Source: CAVPUA01 sp963708805 (GTDB taxonomy: Bacteria > Actinomycetota > Actinomycetes > Mycobacteriales > Jatrophihabitantaceae). From it: a stretch of DNA of 64,000 bases. Below the pieces are notes generated by a model. The model was given only the letters and a program-made list of their open reading frames with translations. It ran no database searches and was not told where the DNA came from. The first letter of the stretch is position 1. Every line of letters starts with the position of its first letter. The position numbers and the translations under genes are program-made. Positions 1-10,339 of this stretch are shown piece after piece. Location of the stretch: NCBI GenBank assembly GCA_963708805.1, contig CAVPUA010000003.1:2356001-2420000 (forward strand), in the 5' to 3' direction.

Positions 1-2123
1 TTCTCGTTCAACTCGCCGTTCGGTGCCTGCCCGGTCTGCACCGGGCCTGGGCACCCGCAAGGAGGTCGACCCCGAGCTGGTCGTCCCCGATCCCGAGCGT
101 TCGGTCGCGGACGGGGCGATCGCGCCGTGGGCGGCCGGCCAGAGCAGCGAATACTTCCTGCGGTTACTCCAGGGGGTGGCCGACGCGATCGGCTTCAGTC
201 TCGACACCGCGTGGGAGGACCTGCCCGTGCGCGCGCAGAAGGCGGTGCTCTACGGGACGGCCGACCAGGTGCACGTGTCGTACAAGAATCGCTATGGGCG
301 GCAACGCTCCTACTACGCGGCCTACGAGGGCGTGGTTCCGTGGATCGAGCGCCGCCACGCCGAGACCGACAGTGACTACTCGCGCGAGAAGTACGAGGGG
401 TACATGCGCGAGGTGCCGTGCCCGACCTGTGAGGGCAGCCGGCTCAAGCCCGAAATCCTGGCGGTGACCGTCAGCGGGCGCTCGATCGCCGAGCTGTCCT
501 CGCTCTCCATCGGGGACGCATCGGCGTGGCTGAACTCGCTCGAGCTCGACGATCGCGACACCTTCATCGCCGAGCGGGTGCTCAAAGAGGTCAACGCCCG
601 GCTGGGCTTCCTGGTCGACGTCGGTCTGGACTACCTGTCGCTCGACCGGGCCGCGGCGACGCTGGCCGGGGGCGAGGCGCAACGCATCCGGCTCGCCACC
701 CAGATCGGGTCCGGGCTCGTCGGCGTGCTGTACGTCCTCGACGAGCCGTCGATCGGCCTCCACCAGCGCGACAACCGCCGGTTGATCGAGACACTCGTCC
801 GGTTGAAGAACCTGGGCAACACGCTGATCGTCGTCGAGCACGACGAGGACACGATCCGCACCGCGGACTGGATCGTCGACATCGGACCGCTGGCCGGCGA
901 GCACGGCGGCAACGTCGTGGTCTCCGGGACGGTCGACGAGCTGCTCCGGAGCAAGGAGTCGATCACCGGGGCCTACCTCTCGGGGCGACGGACGATCGAC
1001 ATCCCGACCCTGCGCCGGCCGCCGCAGCCCAATCGCGAACTGGTCGTCGAGGGGGCGCGCGAGCACAATCTGCGCAACGTCGACGTGTCGTTCCCGCTCG
1101 GCTGCTTCGTCGCCGTCACCGGCGTCAGCGGGTCGGGCAAGTCGACCCTGGTCAACGACATCCTCTACGCCACGCTCGCGAACAAGATCAACGGCGCCAA
1201 GCTGCCACCAGGACGCCACAAGCGGGTCCGCGGGATCGAGCATCTCGACAAGGTGGTCGGGGTCGATCAGTCACCGATCGGCCGCACCCCACGGTCCAAC
1301 CCGGCTACCTACACCGGCGTGTTCGACCACATCCGCAAGCTCTTCAGCGAGACGACCGAGGCCAAGATCCGCGGTTACCAGCAGGGTCGGTTCTCGTTCA
1401 ACGTCAAGGGTGGGCGCTGCGAGAACTGCGCCGGCGACGGCACGATCAAGATCGAGATGAACTTCCTGCCCGACGTCTACGTCCCCTGCGAGGTCTGCAA
1501 GGGCGCCCGGTACAACCGCGAGACGCTCGAAGTCCACTACAAGGGCAAGACCATCAGCGAAGTCCTCGAGATGCCGATCGAGGAGGCGGCCGAGTTCTTC
1601 GCGGCCCATCACCCGCATCGCGCGTCACCTCGAGACGCTGGTGGACGTCGGGCTGGGCTACGTCCGGTTGGGACAACCCGCGCCGACCCTGTCCGGTGGC
1701 GAGGCCCAGCGGGTCAAGCTGGCGTCCGAGCTGCAGAAGCGGTCGACCGGCCGCACGATCTACGTCCTCGACGAACCGACCACCGGTCTGCACTTCGAGG
1801 ACGTCAAGAAGCTGCTGGGCGTGCTGCAGTCGCTGGTCGACAAGGGCAACTCGGTGCTGGTCATCGAGCACAACCTGGACGTGATCAAGCAGGCGGACTG
1901 GATCGTCGACATGGGACCCGAAGGCGGGTCGGGCGGCGGCCTCGTGGTCGCCGAGGGCACGCCCGAACACGTGGCGGGTGTCGCCGGCTCGTACACCGGA
2001 CAGTTCCTGCAAGAGATCCTGAACGTCGGCGCCGTCGCTCCGGCGAAGGCCAAAGCGGCTCGGCAAGAAGGCACCCGTCAAGGCCGCGCACCCGCGCAAG
2101 AGATGGCGGCGGCTCGGTCCTGA
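1..2123 (+). CDS. uvrA: Excinuclease ABC subunit A, 5'-truncated, frameshifted
   Basis: DNA-damage sensor ATPase of nucleotide excision repair; it loads UvrB on lesions. The gene enters from outside the window, beginning in the zinc-finger region (FGACPVCTG at bases 19-45). Visible motifs include an ABC signature (LAGGEAQRIRLA), Walker B (LDEPSIGLHQRD), a second Walker A (GVSGSGKSTL), the CENCAGDG and CEVCKG zinc ligands, and a second signature (LSGGEAQRVKLA) with LDEPTTGLHFED. Surplus bases near 46 and 1607 split it into three frames. The stop TGA (2121-2123) overlaps the next ATG. A further surplus base near 2060 would instead give a Lys-rich tail ending at 2148. UvrC lies 2 kb downstream. 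Confidence 0.95.
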
Positions 2124-2726
2124 TGGTCGTGCAGCTGATCCGTACTGAACGCCTGATCCTGCGCGACTGGACCGAGTCCGATCTCGAACCGTTCGCGGCC
2201 CTCAACGCCGACCCCGAGGTGATGGCCCACTTTCGCGGGATCCTGACCCGAGCCGAGAGCGACGCGTTCGCCGATCGCATCCAGCAGCACCTGTCCGAGG
2301 ACGGTTGGGGCCTCTGGGCGGTCGAGGTGATCGACGGACCGGAGTTCATCGGCTTCATCGGTCTGGCTTGGCAAACGTTCGAGGCCCACTTCACGCCAGC
2401 CGTCGAAGTCGGCTGGCGGCTCGCGCGCGGGGCGTGGGGCCACGGCTACGCGCCCGAGGGCGGACGAGCCGCGCTCGACTTCGCCTTCACCGAGCTCGGC
2501 CTGGACGAGGTCGTGTCGATCACCACTGTCGGCAACGCGAAGTCCCGACGCGTCATGCAGAAGCTCGGCCTGACGTACGACCCGGCGGACGACTTCGAGT
2601 ACCCGATGCTGCCCGAGGGACATCCGCTGCGACCGCACGTGGTCTACCGGATCAAGCGCCGATCAGCTGGCGATCATGATGCGGTTGACGACCCATGCGC
2701 GCGCGGTCGGCATCATGATCGGGTGA
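2123..2726 (+). CDS. GNAT family N-acetyltransferase (RimJ/RimL-like)
   Basis: The product begins LIRTERLILRDWTESDLEPF, the usual opening of the Acetyltransf_3 subgroup that acetylates protein or small-molecule amines with acetyl-CoA. The core RGAWGHGYAPEGGRAAL carries the acetyl-CoA loop, and NAKSRRVMQKLGL is the typical last helix. ATG 2123 overlaps the uvrA stop (TGATG). The family domain ends near base 2655, but that frame has no stop. One surplus base, the rule elsewhere here, moves reading to a TGA at 2724-2726 that overlaps the next GTG. The last 25 residues are therefore uncertain. The substrate cannot be predicted. Confidence 0.75.
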
Positions 2727-3760
2727 CCGATCTCCAGACCGTTCATCGCCGGGCTGCCGAAGGCCGAACTGCACGTCCACCACGTCGGGTCGGCCTCGCC
2801 GCGAGCGGTCGCCGAGCTGGCCGCGCGGCACGAGGGCAGCACGCCCGTGCCGGCCGACGAGGCGGCGCTGGCCGACTACTTCACGTTCACCGACTTCCGC
2901 CACTTCATCGAGGTCTACCTCTCCGTCGTCGACCTGATCCGCGACCCCGAGGACATCCGGACGCTGACCTACGAGGTCGCCCGCGACCTGGCCGCGCCAG
3001 AACGTGCGCTACGCCGAGCTGACCCTGACGCCGTACTCGTCGATCGTGCGGGGCATTCCCGCCGAGGCGTTCTGCGAGGCGGTCGAGGACGCCCGGCCGC
3101 GGGCCGCGCGGCGACTTCGGCGCTGCAGCTTGCGCTGGTGCTTCGACATCCCCGGCGAGGCCGGCGTGCCGTCGGCCGACGTCACCCTGGACGTCGCGCT
3201 GACCCAGCGGCCGGACGGCCTGGTCAGCTTCGGCCTCGGCGGCCCCGAGATCGGCGTCGGCCGCGGGCAGTTCGCCGAGCACTTCGCCGCGGCCCGCGCC
3301 GCCGGGCTGCACAGCGTGCCGCACGCGGGCGAGTCGACCGGGCCGGAGACGATCTGGGACGCGATCAACTACTCGGGCGCCGAGCGCATCGGGCACGGCA
3401 TCGCCGCGGCCGGCGACCCGCAGCTGATGACGTACCTGGCCGAGCACAGCATCGCGCTCGAGGTCTGCCCGACGTCCAACGTCTGCACGCGGTCGGTGGC
3501 GAGCATCGAGCCGAGCACCCGCTGCCCGCGACTGGTCGCCGCCGGCGTGCCGGTGTCGATCAACTCCGACGATCCGCCGATGTTCTCGACGACGCTCGAA
3601 CGGGAGTACGAGGTCGCCGCCGAGCTGCTCGGACCTGGACCAATCCGGCCTGGCCGACCTGGCCCGGGCCGCCGTGCGGCAGTCCTTCCTGGATCCCGCC
3701 GGAAAGCGGGCACTGATACAACAAATAGATTTGTATTGCCTCCCATCAAATCCCGCCTAG
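2723..3760 (+). CDS. Adenosine deaminase family hydrolase, frameshifted
   Basis: Zinc-dependent metal hydrolase of the adenosine/AMP deaminase family. Visible are the N-terminal metal motif (AELHVHHVGSASP), the substrate loop GLGGPEIG, HAGESTG, ERIGHGI, EVCPTSN and the metal/catalytic INSDDPPMF. GTG 2723 overlaps the preceding stop (GTGA). Surplus bases lie near 2733, 2999, about three between 3072 and 3130, and one near 3630; corrected, the protein is about 340 residues, normal for the family. Likely reaction is adenosine to inosine. However, the HVHHVGSAS start instead of the common HLDG is shared with actinobacterial paralogues proposed to deaminate aminodeoxyfutalosine for menaquinone, so I leave out the symbol add. 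Confidence 0.88.
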
Positions 3761-3763
3761 GCT
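3758..3763 (+). promoter_or_regulatory. -10 box of leaderless usp promoter
   Basis: TAGGCT lies 6 bases before the usp ATG, so transcription should begin at or next to the start codon. Its first three bases are also the stop codon of the deaminase gene. Confidence 0.5.
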
Positions 3764-3769
3764 CGCGGC

Positions 3770-4167
3770 ATGACGATCATCGTGAGCTACGTGCCGTCCC
3801 AGGAGGGGTTCGTCGCGCTCGGCGCCGCCATCGACGAGGCCCGCTGGCGCAAGACCTCGATCACCGTCGTGAACGTGCTGGTCGGGCAGCGACGCATCGG
3901 TGCCGACGTTCGCCGACGAGAAGGACCTGGATGCGGTCCGCGCCCGGCTGACCGAACTCGGGATCGCGCACGACGTGCGTCAGATCACCGCCAACCACGA
4001 CGTCGCCGACGCGGTGATCTCGCTCGCCGAGGACACCGAGGCCGAACTGATCGTCGTCGGGCTGCGCGCGGCGCTCATCGGTCGGCAAGGCACTGCTCGG
4101 CAGCAACGCCCAGCGCATCATGCTGTCGGCCGTTTGCCCGGTGCTCTCCGTCCGCGCCGCCGACTGA
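3770..4167 (+). CDS. Universal stress protein, UspA family
   Basis: Small cytoplasmic nucleotide-binding protein. It opens TIIVSYVPSQEGFVALGAAIDEA, contains ELIVVGLRRRSSVGKALLGSNAQRI, the glycine-rich ATP-binding loop, and ends AVCPVLSVRAAD. Surplus bases near 3882 and 4068 break the frame; corrected length is about 130 residues, typical of a single-domain Usp. ATG 3770 is chosen because a TAGGCT box sits 6 bases upstream. The stop codon lies in the first copy of a degenerate tandem repeat. Usp proteins act in stress and dormancy survival; the specific role here is unknown. Confidence 0.88.
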
Positions 4168-4210
4168 ACCAGCCGCCGGCTGAACAAGCCGATCGGCTGA
4201 ACACGCCCGA
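4161..4210. repeat. Degenerate tandem repeat over the usp stop codon (3 x 16-17 bp)
   Basis: Units at 4161-4176, 4177-4193 and 4194-4210 follow the pattern CGgCTGAACaaGCCgat. Each carries a TGA; the first TGA (4165-4167) is the usp stop codon. Confidence 0.7.
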
Positions 4211-4226
4211 CGTCAGATGCGCTGAC

Positions 4227-4232
4227 TACCCT
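4227..4232 (+). promoter_or_regulatory. -10 box of leaderless uvrC promoter
   Basis: TACCCT lies 7 bases before GTG 4240, with no Shine-Dalgarno between; this supports the chosen uvrC start. Confidence 0.5.
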
Positions 4233-4239
4233 CGAAGTC

Positions 4240-6253
4240 GTGGCTGATCCGTCGACGTACCGACCCGCGACGGGGACGATCCCCGTCGAGCCGGGCGTCT
4301 ATCGCTTCCGCGACGACAAGCGCCGTGTCATCTATGTCGGCAAGGCCAAGAGTCTGCGTCAACGGCTGAACTCCTACTTCGCCGACATCTCCGCGCTGCA
4401 CCCGCGCACCCGGCAGATGGTCACTACCGCGGCCAGCGTCGAGTGGACGGTCGTCACCACCGAGGTCGAGGCACTGCAGCTCGAGTACACCTGGATCAAG
4501 GAGTTCGACCCGCGCTTCAACGTCCGCTACCGCGACGACAAGTCCTACCCGTCCCTGGCGGTGACGCTCTACGAGGACTACCCGCGGCTGCAGGTGATGC
4601 GCGGCCCGAAGAAGAAGGGCGTGCGCTACTTCGGGCCGTACGCGCACGCCTGGGCCATCCGCGAGACGCTCGACCTGCTGCTGCGCGTATTCCCGGCCCG
4701 CACCTGCTCGAACGGCGTCTTCAAACGCGCCGGACAGGTCGGACGTCCCTGCCTGCTGGGCTACATCGGCAAGTGCAGCGCGCCGTGCGTCGGGCGAGTC
4801 AGCCAGGACGAGCACCGCGCGATCGTCGACGACTTCTGCGACTTCATGGCCGGCAAGACCGACCAGCTCATGAAACGACTCGAACGGCAGATGACGGTGG
4901 CCAGTCGTCGAGCTGGAGTTCGAACGCGCGGCCCGGCTGCGTGACGACCTCGAGGCGCTCCGCCGAGCGATGGAGAAGCAGACGGTCGTGTTCGGTGACG
5001 GTACCGACGCTGACGTCGTCGCCTTCGCCACCGACGAGCTCGAAGCGGCCGTCCAGGTCTTCCACGTCCGGGGCGGGCGGGTCCGCGGGCAGCGCGGTTG
5101 GGTGATCGACCGCGACAACCGGGTCGACTCCGACGGCGGTGTTCCTGACCTGGTCGAGCAGTACATCGGCGAGTTCTACGGGGTCGGCGACGACAGCGGG
5201 GAGGACTTCGCGAGCATCCCGCGCGAGATCCTGGTTCCCGAGCTGCCCGAGAACGCCGACGCCCTGTCCCAGTGGCTGTCACGCCGCCGCGGGTACCCAC
5301 GTCCAGATCCGGGTACCGCAACGCGGCGACAAGCGGGCGCTGATGGAGACGGTCGCCCGCAACGCCGAGCAGTCCTTCGTCCAGCACAAGCTCAAGCGCG
5401 CCTCTGACCTGACCGCCCGGTCGAAGGCGCTCTCCGAACTGCAGGAGGCGCTCGGCCTCGCTGAGGCGCCGCTGCGCATCGAGTGCTTCGACATCAGCCA
5501 CGTCCAGGGCACCAACGTCGTGGCCAGCATGGTCGTCTTCGAGGACGGCCTGGCCCGAAAGAGCGAGTACCGGCGCTTTGCGATGCGCGAGGGCACCGGC
5601 GACACCGACTGGATCGCCGAGGTGGTCCGCCGCCGCTTCGCCCGCTATCTGGACGAGCAGGTGGCCGAAGGCGCCGACGCCGACTCCGATCCGGCCGCCG
5701 AGGCCCGCGACGAACTGCCGGGCATCGACCCGACCACCGGGCGGCCGCGCAAGTTCTCCTACGCCCCGAACCTGCTCGTGGTCGACGGTGGTGCCCCCCA
5801 GGTGGCCGCGGCCCAGGCCGTCTTCGACGAGCTGGGTATCGACAACGTCGCGCTGGTCGGCCTGGCCAAGCGTCTCGAAGAGGTCTGGCTGCCCGACGAG
5901 CCATATCCGACGATCCTGCCACGGACGTCCGAGGCGTTGTACCTGCTGCAGCGGGTGCGCGACGAGGCGCACCGCTTCGCGATCACCTACCACCGTCAGA
6001 AGCGCTCGAAGGCGATGACGACCTCCGCGCTCGACGGCATAGCCGGGCTCGGCGAGACGCGGCGCAAGGCGCTGCTCGCGCACTTCGGCTCGCTCAAGCG
6101 ACTGCGCCAGGCCGACGTCGAGGCGGTGATGCAGGTGCCCGGGATCGGCCTGCGCACCGCCGAGTCCGATCGTGGCCGCGCTGGCGGCATCGGCCGGGAC
6201 AGTCGGCGCCCGCCGTGAACGTCACGACCGGAGAGGTGCTCGAAGACGACTGA
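4240..6253 (+). CDS. uvrC: Excinuclease ABC subunit C, frameshifted
   Basis: Dual nuclease that cuts on both sides of a lesion bound by UvrB. In order: an N-terminal GIY-YIG domain (PGVYRFRDDKRRVIYVGKAKSLRQRL), a Cys-rich middle (ARTCSN, CLLGYIGKCSAPC), the UvrB-binding segment ELEFERAARLRDDLEAL, an RNase-H-like 5'-nuclease domain (ECFDISHVQGT, LLVVDGGAPQ) and C-terminal helix-hairpin-helix motifs (LDGIAGLGETRRKALL, VPGIGLRTAES). Four surplus bases (near 4905, 5292, 6166, 6205) break it; corrected, it ends PAVNVTTGEVLEDD, the usual actinobacterial tail, at TGA 6251-6253. About 668 residues, the normal length. Confidence 0.96.
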
Positions 6254-6275
6254 ATCGCTGGAACAATGATCGTCG

Positions 6276-7185
6276 GTGACCGACGCCGAGACCGACATGC
6301 CGTCCGAGCGAGGCGTCCCTCGACACGGTCGTGGTGACCGGTCTGTCCGGTGCCGGCCGCAGCACCGCCGCGAAGTGCCTCGAGGACCTCGGCTTCTTCG
6401 TCGTCGACAACCTGCCGCCCGAACTGGTCGCGACGATGGTCGACCTCGGCAGCCGGACGCACGGCGCGGTGACGCGCATCGCGGTCGTCATGGACGTCCG
6501 CAGCCGGGCGTTCTCCAGCGATCTGCGCAGCGTGATCGTCGACCTGGCCGAGCGGGGAATGCGTCCCCGCGTGCTGTTCCTCGAAGCGCGCACCGACGTC
6601 CTCGTCCGGCGCTTCGAAAGCGTCCGGCGGGCCCATCCCCTGCAAGGCGACGGTCGGCTGACCGACGGGATCAACGCCGAACGCGAGCTGCTCAGCGCCC
6701 TGCGGGACGAGGCCGATCTGGTGCTCGACACCAGCGAACGCTCGGTACCGCAGCTCCGGCGAGAGATCGAAAGGGCGTTCGCCCTCGGCGGCGACCTCGA
6801 CGGCCCGGCCGTGCTGCGCGCCACCGTCGTGTCCTTCGGGTTCAAGTACGGCTTGCCGGTCGACGCCGATCTCGTCGTCGATGTCCGGTTCCTGCCCAAC
6901 CCGTTCTGGATCCCCGAGCTGCGCGAGCTGACGGGGGAGTCGGTCGAGGTGCGTGACTACGTCCTCGCCCAGCAGGGCGCGGCGGAGTTCCTGGCTGAGT
7001 ACACCAAGATCCTCGAGATCATCGGCGCCGGCTACACCCGCGAGGGCAAGCACTACCTCACGCTCGCGGTGGGGTGCACCGGCGGCAAGCATCGCTCGGT
7101 GGTGATGGCCGCAGAGTTCGCCCGCCGACTCAGCGAACTCGGTGTCCGCGCCACGGTCGTCAACCGGGACCTCGGGCGTGAGTGA
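6276..7185 (+). CDS. rapZ: RNase adapter protein RapZ
   Basis: P-loop nucleotide-binding protein of the RapZ/YvcJ family. It has Walker A GLSGAGRSTAAKCLEDLGFF, VDNLPPEL, the FLEAR(T)DVLVRRF segment and the C-terminal domain (GFKYGLP, DVRFLPNPFW, IGCTGGKHRSV-type VGCTGGKHRSVVMA). In enterobacteria RapZ guides RNase E to a small RNA; in actinobacteria the target is not established. GTG 6276 is in one frame for about 15 residues, then a surplus base near 6310 shifts it. It is followed at once by yvcK (GTGA overlap) and whiA, the conserved rapZ-yvcK-whiA set. Confidence 0.94.
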
Positions 7186-8210
7186 TCCGCCCAGCCCTGA
7201 TTCCCTTCGGGTTTCGCGCTGTCGCGCCGACCACCGGGTTTCGCGCTGTCGCGCCGACCACCGGGTTTCGCGCTGTCGCGCTGGGGGGCGGGCACGGTCT
7301 GCATGCCACGCTGACCGCCCTGCGCGAGCTCACCACCGACATCACCGCTGTCGTGACGGTGGCCGACGACGGCGGGTCGTCGGGTCGCATCCGGCGCGAA
7401 CTCGGGTTGCTGCCACCGGGGGACCTGCGCATGGCGCTCAGCGCGCTCGCCGGCGGCACCCCTCGGGACGAGATGTGGTCGCAGCTGATGCAGCATCGCT
7501 TCGGCGGCGCCGGCGCGCTGGCCGGTCATCCCGTTGGCAACTTGTTGCTGGCCGGGCTGATGGAGCGCTACGGCGACCCGCTGCTGGCGCTCGACGAGGC
7601 CGGTCGGCTGATCGGCGCGCGTCGGGCGCGTCCTGCCGATGAGTCCGGTTCCTCTCGACCTGGTGGCCGACGTGGACCGCATCGGCGACGACCCCGCCGA
7701 GCAGCGCACGATCCGAGGCCAGTCGTCGATCGCGACCACGGTCGGACGCGTCCGCGTCGGTGCGAGTGCTGCCGTCCGGGGCGCCCGCCTGCGCGGCCGC
7801 CGTCGATGCGGTTCGTGCGGCGGATCTGGTCGTGCTCGGCCCGGGCTCGTGGTTCTCGAGCGTGATCCCGCACCTGCTGGTCCGCGAGCTCGGCCAGGCC
7901 ATCGAGACCACGCGGGCCCGAGTCGTCGTCGTGCTGAACCTCGTCCCGCAGGCGGGGGAGACCGAGGGGTTCTCGCCCCGCGAACTGCTCGACGCCCTGC
8001 TCGACCATCGCCCCGATCTGCGCATCGACGCGATCGTCGCCGACCGCGAAGCGGTCTTGGATGCACGGCAGTTGGACGGACTTCGCGCGCACGACGGGCG
8101 CGCGTCTCGTACTGTCAACGCTTGCCACCGACGACGACGCAGCGATGCACGACCCGTTTCGCCTGGCACAGGCCTTGAGGGAGGCGTTCGGTGGCGACAG
8201 TGACGGTTAG
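7182..8210 (+). CDS. yvcK: YvcK/CofD-like protein (gluconeogenesis factor family)
   Basis: The Rossmann-type nucleotide-sugar-binding protein is recognised by VALGGGHGLHATLTALREL, TVADDGGSSGRIRRELG, LPPGDLRMAL, GHPVGNLLLAGL and DLVVLGPGSWFSSVIPHLL. In Bacillus and mycobacteria the family (YvcK/CuvA) links carbon source use and cell-wall growth. GTG 7182 overlaps the rapZ stop (GTGA). The N-terminus is extended by an in-frame 27-bp tandem repeat encoding GFRAVAPTT twice before the first beta strand. Surplus bases near 7622, 7760 and 8095 break the frame; corrected, the gene ends at TAG 8208-8210, ten bases before whiA. Confidence 0.93.
7209..7281. repeat. 27-bp tandem repeat, 2.7 copies, at the yvcK 5' end
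   Basis: Two identical copies (7209-7235, 7236-7262) and a 19-base partial copy. The unit starts GGGTTTCGCGCTGTCGCGC and ends CGACCACC. It is in frame with GTG 7182 and encodes GFRAVAPTT repeats. Confidence 0.9.
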
Positions 8211-8219
8211 GGGAAGTAC

Positions 8220-9201
8220 ATGGCGATGACGGCGACAGTCAAGGACGAGCTGTCTCGGGTGACCGTGGCCAAGTCGACGGCCCGCAAGGCCGAGATCGCG
8301 ACGATGCTGCGCTTCGCCGGTGCGCTGCACCTCGTCGGCGGGCACATCGTCGTCGAGGCCGAACTCGACACCGGCTCGGTCGCGCGCCGTCTGCGCAAGG
8401 AGATCGCCGACGTCTTCGGCCACGGTTCCGAGGTCCAGATCGTCGCCGGCGGTGGCCTGCGCAAGGGCAGCCGCTACCTGGTGCGCGTCACCAAGGACGG
8501 TGAGGGGCTAGCTCGTCAGGCCGGTCTGGTCGACCTGCGTGGACGTCCGGTGCGCGGCCTGCCCCACCAGGTCGTCTCCGGCGGGCGTCGCCGACGCCGA
8601 GGCCGCGTGGCGGGGCGCCTTCCTGGCTCACGGCTCGCTGACCGAGCCCGGCCGCGCCTGCTCGCTCGAGATCACCTGCCCGTCGGCCGAGGCGGCCCTC
8701 GGTCTCGTCGGCGTCGGCCGGCGGCTCGGCCTGGCGGCCAAGGCCCGCGAGGTCCGCGGCGCCGACCGGGTCGTGATCCGTGACGGCGACGCGATCGGCG
8801 CCCTGCTGACCCGGATCGGCGCGCACGAGAGCGTGCTGACCTGGGAGGAGCGCCGCATGCGTCGCGAGGTGCGGGCCACCGCCAACCGGCTCGCCAACTT
8901 CGACGACGCGAACCTGCGCCGTTCGGCCCGCGCTGCGGTGGCGGCCGGCGCCCGCGTCGAGCGGGCGCTCGACATCCTCGGCGGGGACGCCCCCGAGCAC
9001 CTGCTGCAGGCGGGCCGGCTGCGCATCGAGCACAAGCAGGCCTCACTGGAAGAACTCGGCGCGATCTCTGACCCGCCGATGACCAAGGATGCGGTGGCCG
9101 GCCGTATCCGGCGGCTGCTGGCCATGGCCGACAAGCGGGCGGCCGACCTCGGGATTCCGGACACCGAGTCGGCGGTCACCGCCGACATGCTCGCCAACTG
9201 A
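8220..9201 (+). CDS. whiA: Sporulation/cell-division transcription factor WhiA
   Basis: DNA-binding regulator with a LAGLIDADG-like N-terminal domain and a C-terminal helix-turn-helix; in Streptomyces it acts with WhiB to start septation, and homologues occur in non-sporulating relatives. Features: MTATVKDELSRV start, RKAEIATMLRFAGALHLV, RMRREVRATANRLANFDDANL, and a C-terminal HTH (LEELGAISDPPMTKDAVAGRIRRLL). A surplus G near 8583 (GGCGGGC) breaks the frame. ATG 8220 has GGGGAAG 5 bases upstream. Corrected length is about 326 residues, normal. The downstream 126 bases are the gap leader; no clear -10/-35 pair is seen there. Confidence 0.95.
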
Positions 9202-9327
9202 GCGTCGTCTCTTGGATCCTGCCGTTCCTGGTCGGTGCTGACCGCCCGACGGCATGAAGATCCAGGCCGCGAGACCAGATAGGGTTGCGTCACAACTTGA
9301 CTGGCTCGTGATCAAGGAGACATCGAA

Positions 9328-10334
9328 GTGACCGTACGCGTGGGCATCAACGGCTTCGGCCGCATCGGCCGCAACTTCTTCCGGGCGGCTCGCGCGGCCG
9401 GTGCCGACATCGAAATCGTCGCCGTCAACGACCTCACCGACTCCGCGACGCTCGCGCACCTGCTCAAGTACGACTCGATCCTCGGCCGCCTGGACGGCAA
9501 CGTCAGCACCGACGGCGGCTTCATCCGGGTCGACGATCACGAGATCAAGGTCTTCGCCGAGCGCGACCCCTCGGCGCTGCCGTGGGGCGAACTCGGCGTC
9601 GACATCGTCATCGAGTCGACCGGCTTCTTCACCGACGGCGCGAAGGCCAAGGCGCACGTCGACGGCGGTGCCAAGAAGGTCATCGTCTCGGCGCCGGCGT
9701 CGAACGAGGACGTCACGATCGTGATGGGCGTGAACCACGAGACCTACGACCCGGCCAAGCACACGATCATCTCCAACGCCTCGTGCACCACGAACTGCCT
9801 GGGCCCGCTGGCCAAGGTGCTCGACGACGCGTTCGGCATCGAGCGCGGCCTCATGACGACGATCCACGCCTACACGCAGGACCAGAACCTGCAGGACGGA
9901 CCGCACAAGGACCTGCGCCGCGCGCGGGCCGCCGCGCTGAACATCGTGCCGACCTCGACCGGCGCGGCCAAGGCGATCGGTCTCGTGCTGCCGCAGCTCA
10001 AGGGCAAGCTCGACGGCTACGCCCTGCGCGTGCCGATCCCGACCGGGTCGGCCACCGACCTCACCGTCACCCTGGCCAAGGCGGCGACGGTCGACGAGAT
10101 CAAGGCCGCCTACAAGACCGCGGCCGACGGTGCCGCTCAAGGGGTACCTGACCTACACCGAGGCCCCGATCGTCAGCTCCGACATCGTCACCGACCCGTC
10201 GTCGTGCATCTTCGACGCCGAACTGACCAAGGTCATCGGCAACCAGGTCAAGGTCGTCGGCTGGTACGACAACGAGTGGGGTTACTCCAACCGGCTGGTC
10301 GACCTGACGCCTCCTCGTCGGCTCGACGCTCTGA
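9328..10334 (+). CDS. gap: Glyceraldehyde-3-phosphate dehydrogenase
   Basis: Glycolytic enzyme oxidising glyceraldehyde-3-phosphate with NAD and phosphate. The NAD fold opens VRVGINGFGRIGRNFFRA; the catalytic Cys is in SNASCTTNCLGP, with HAYTQDQNLQDGPHKDLRRAR and WYDNEWGYSNRLVDL at the end. Surplus bases near 10134 and 10310 break the frame; corrected, it ends VDLTLLVGSTL at TGA 10332-10334. GTG 9328 is preceded by AAGGAGAC, a good ribosome site. First gene of gap-pgk-tpi-secG; pgk begins 5 bases later. Confidence 0.97.
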
Positions 10335-10339
10335 GCACC

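Noticed and set aside
164..1243. Long open frames antisense to uvrA, uvrC, acnA, xylA, tkt and others
   Set aside because: They mirror codon bias in GC-rich genes, show no domains and low-complexity Arg/Gly/Asp-rich composition; the sense frames match known families.
23..3022. 999-residue frame joining UvrA to an acetyltransferase
   Set aside because: The UvrA C-terminus is clearly encoded in another frame (1641-2123); the long frame runs through non-coding reading before the acetyltransferase start at 2123.
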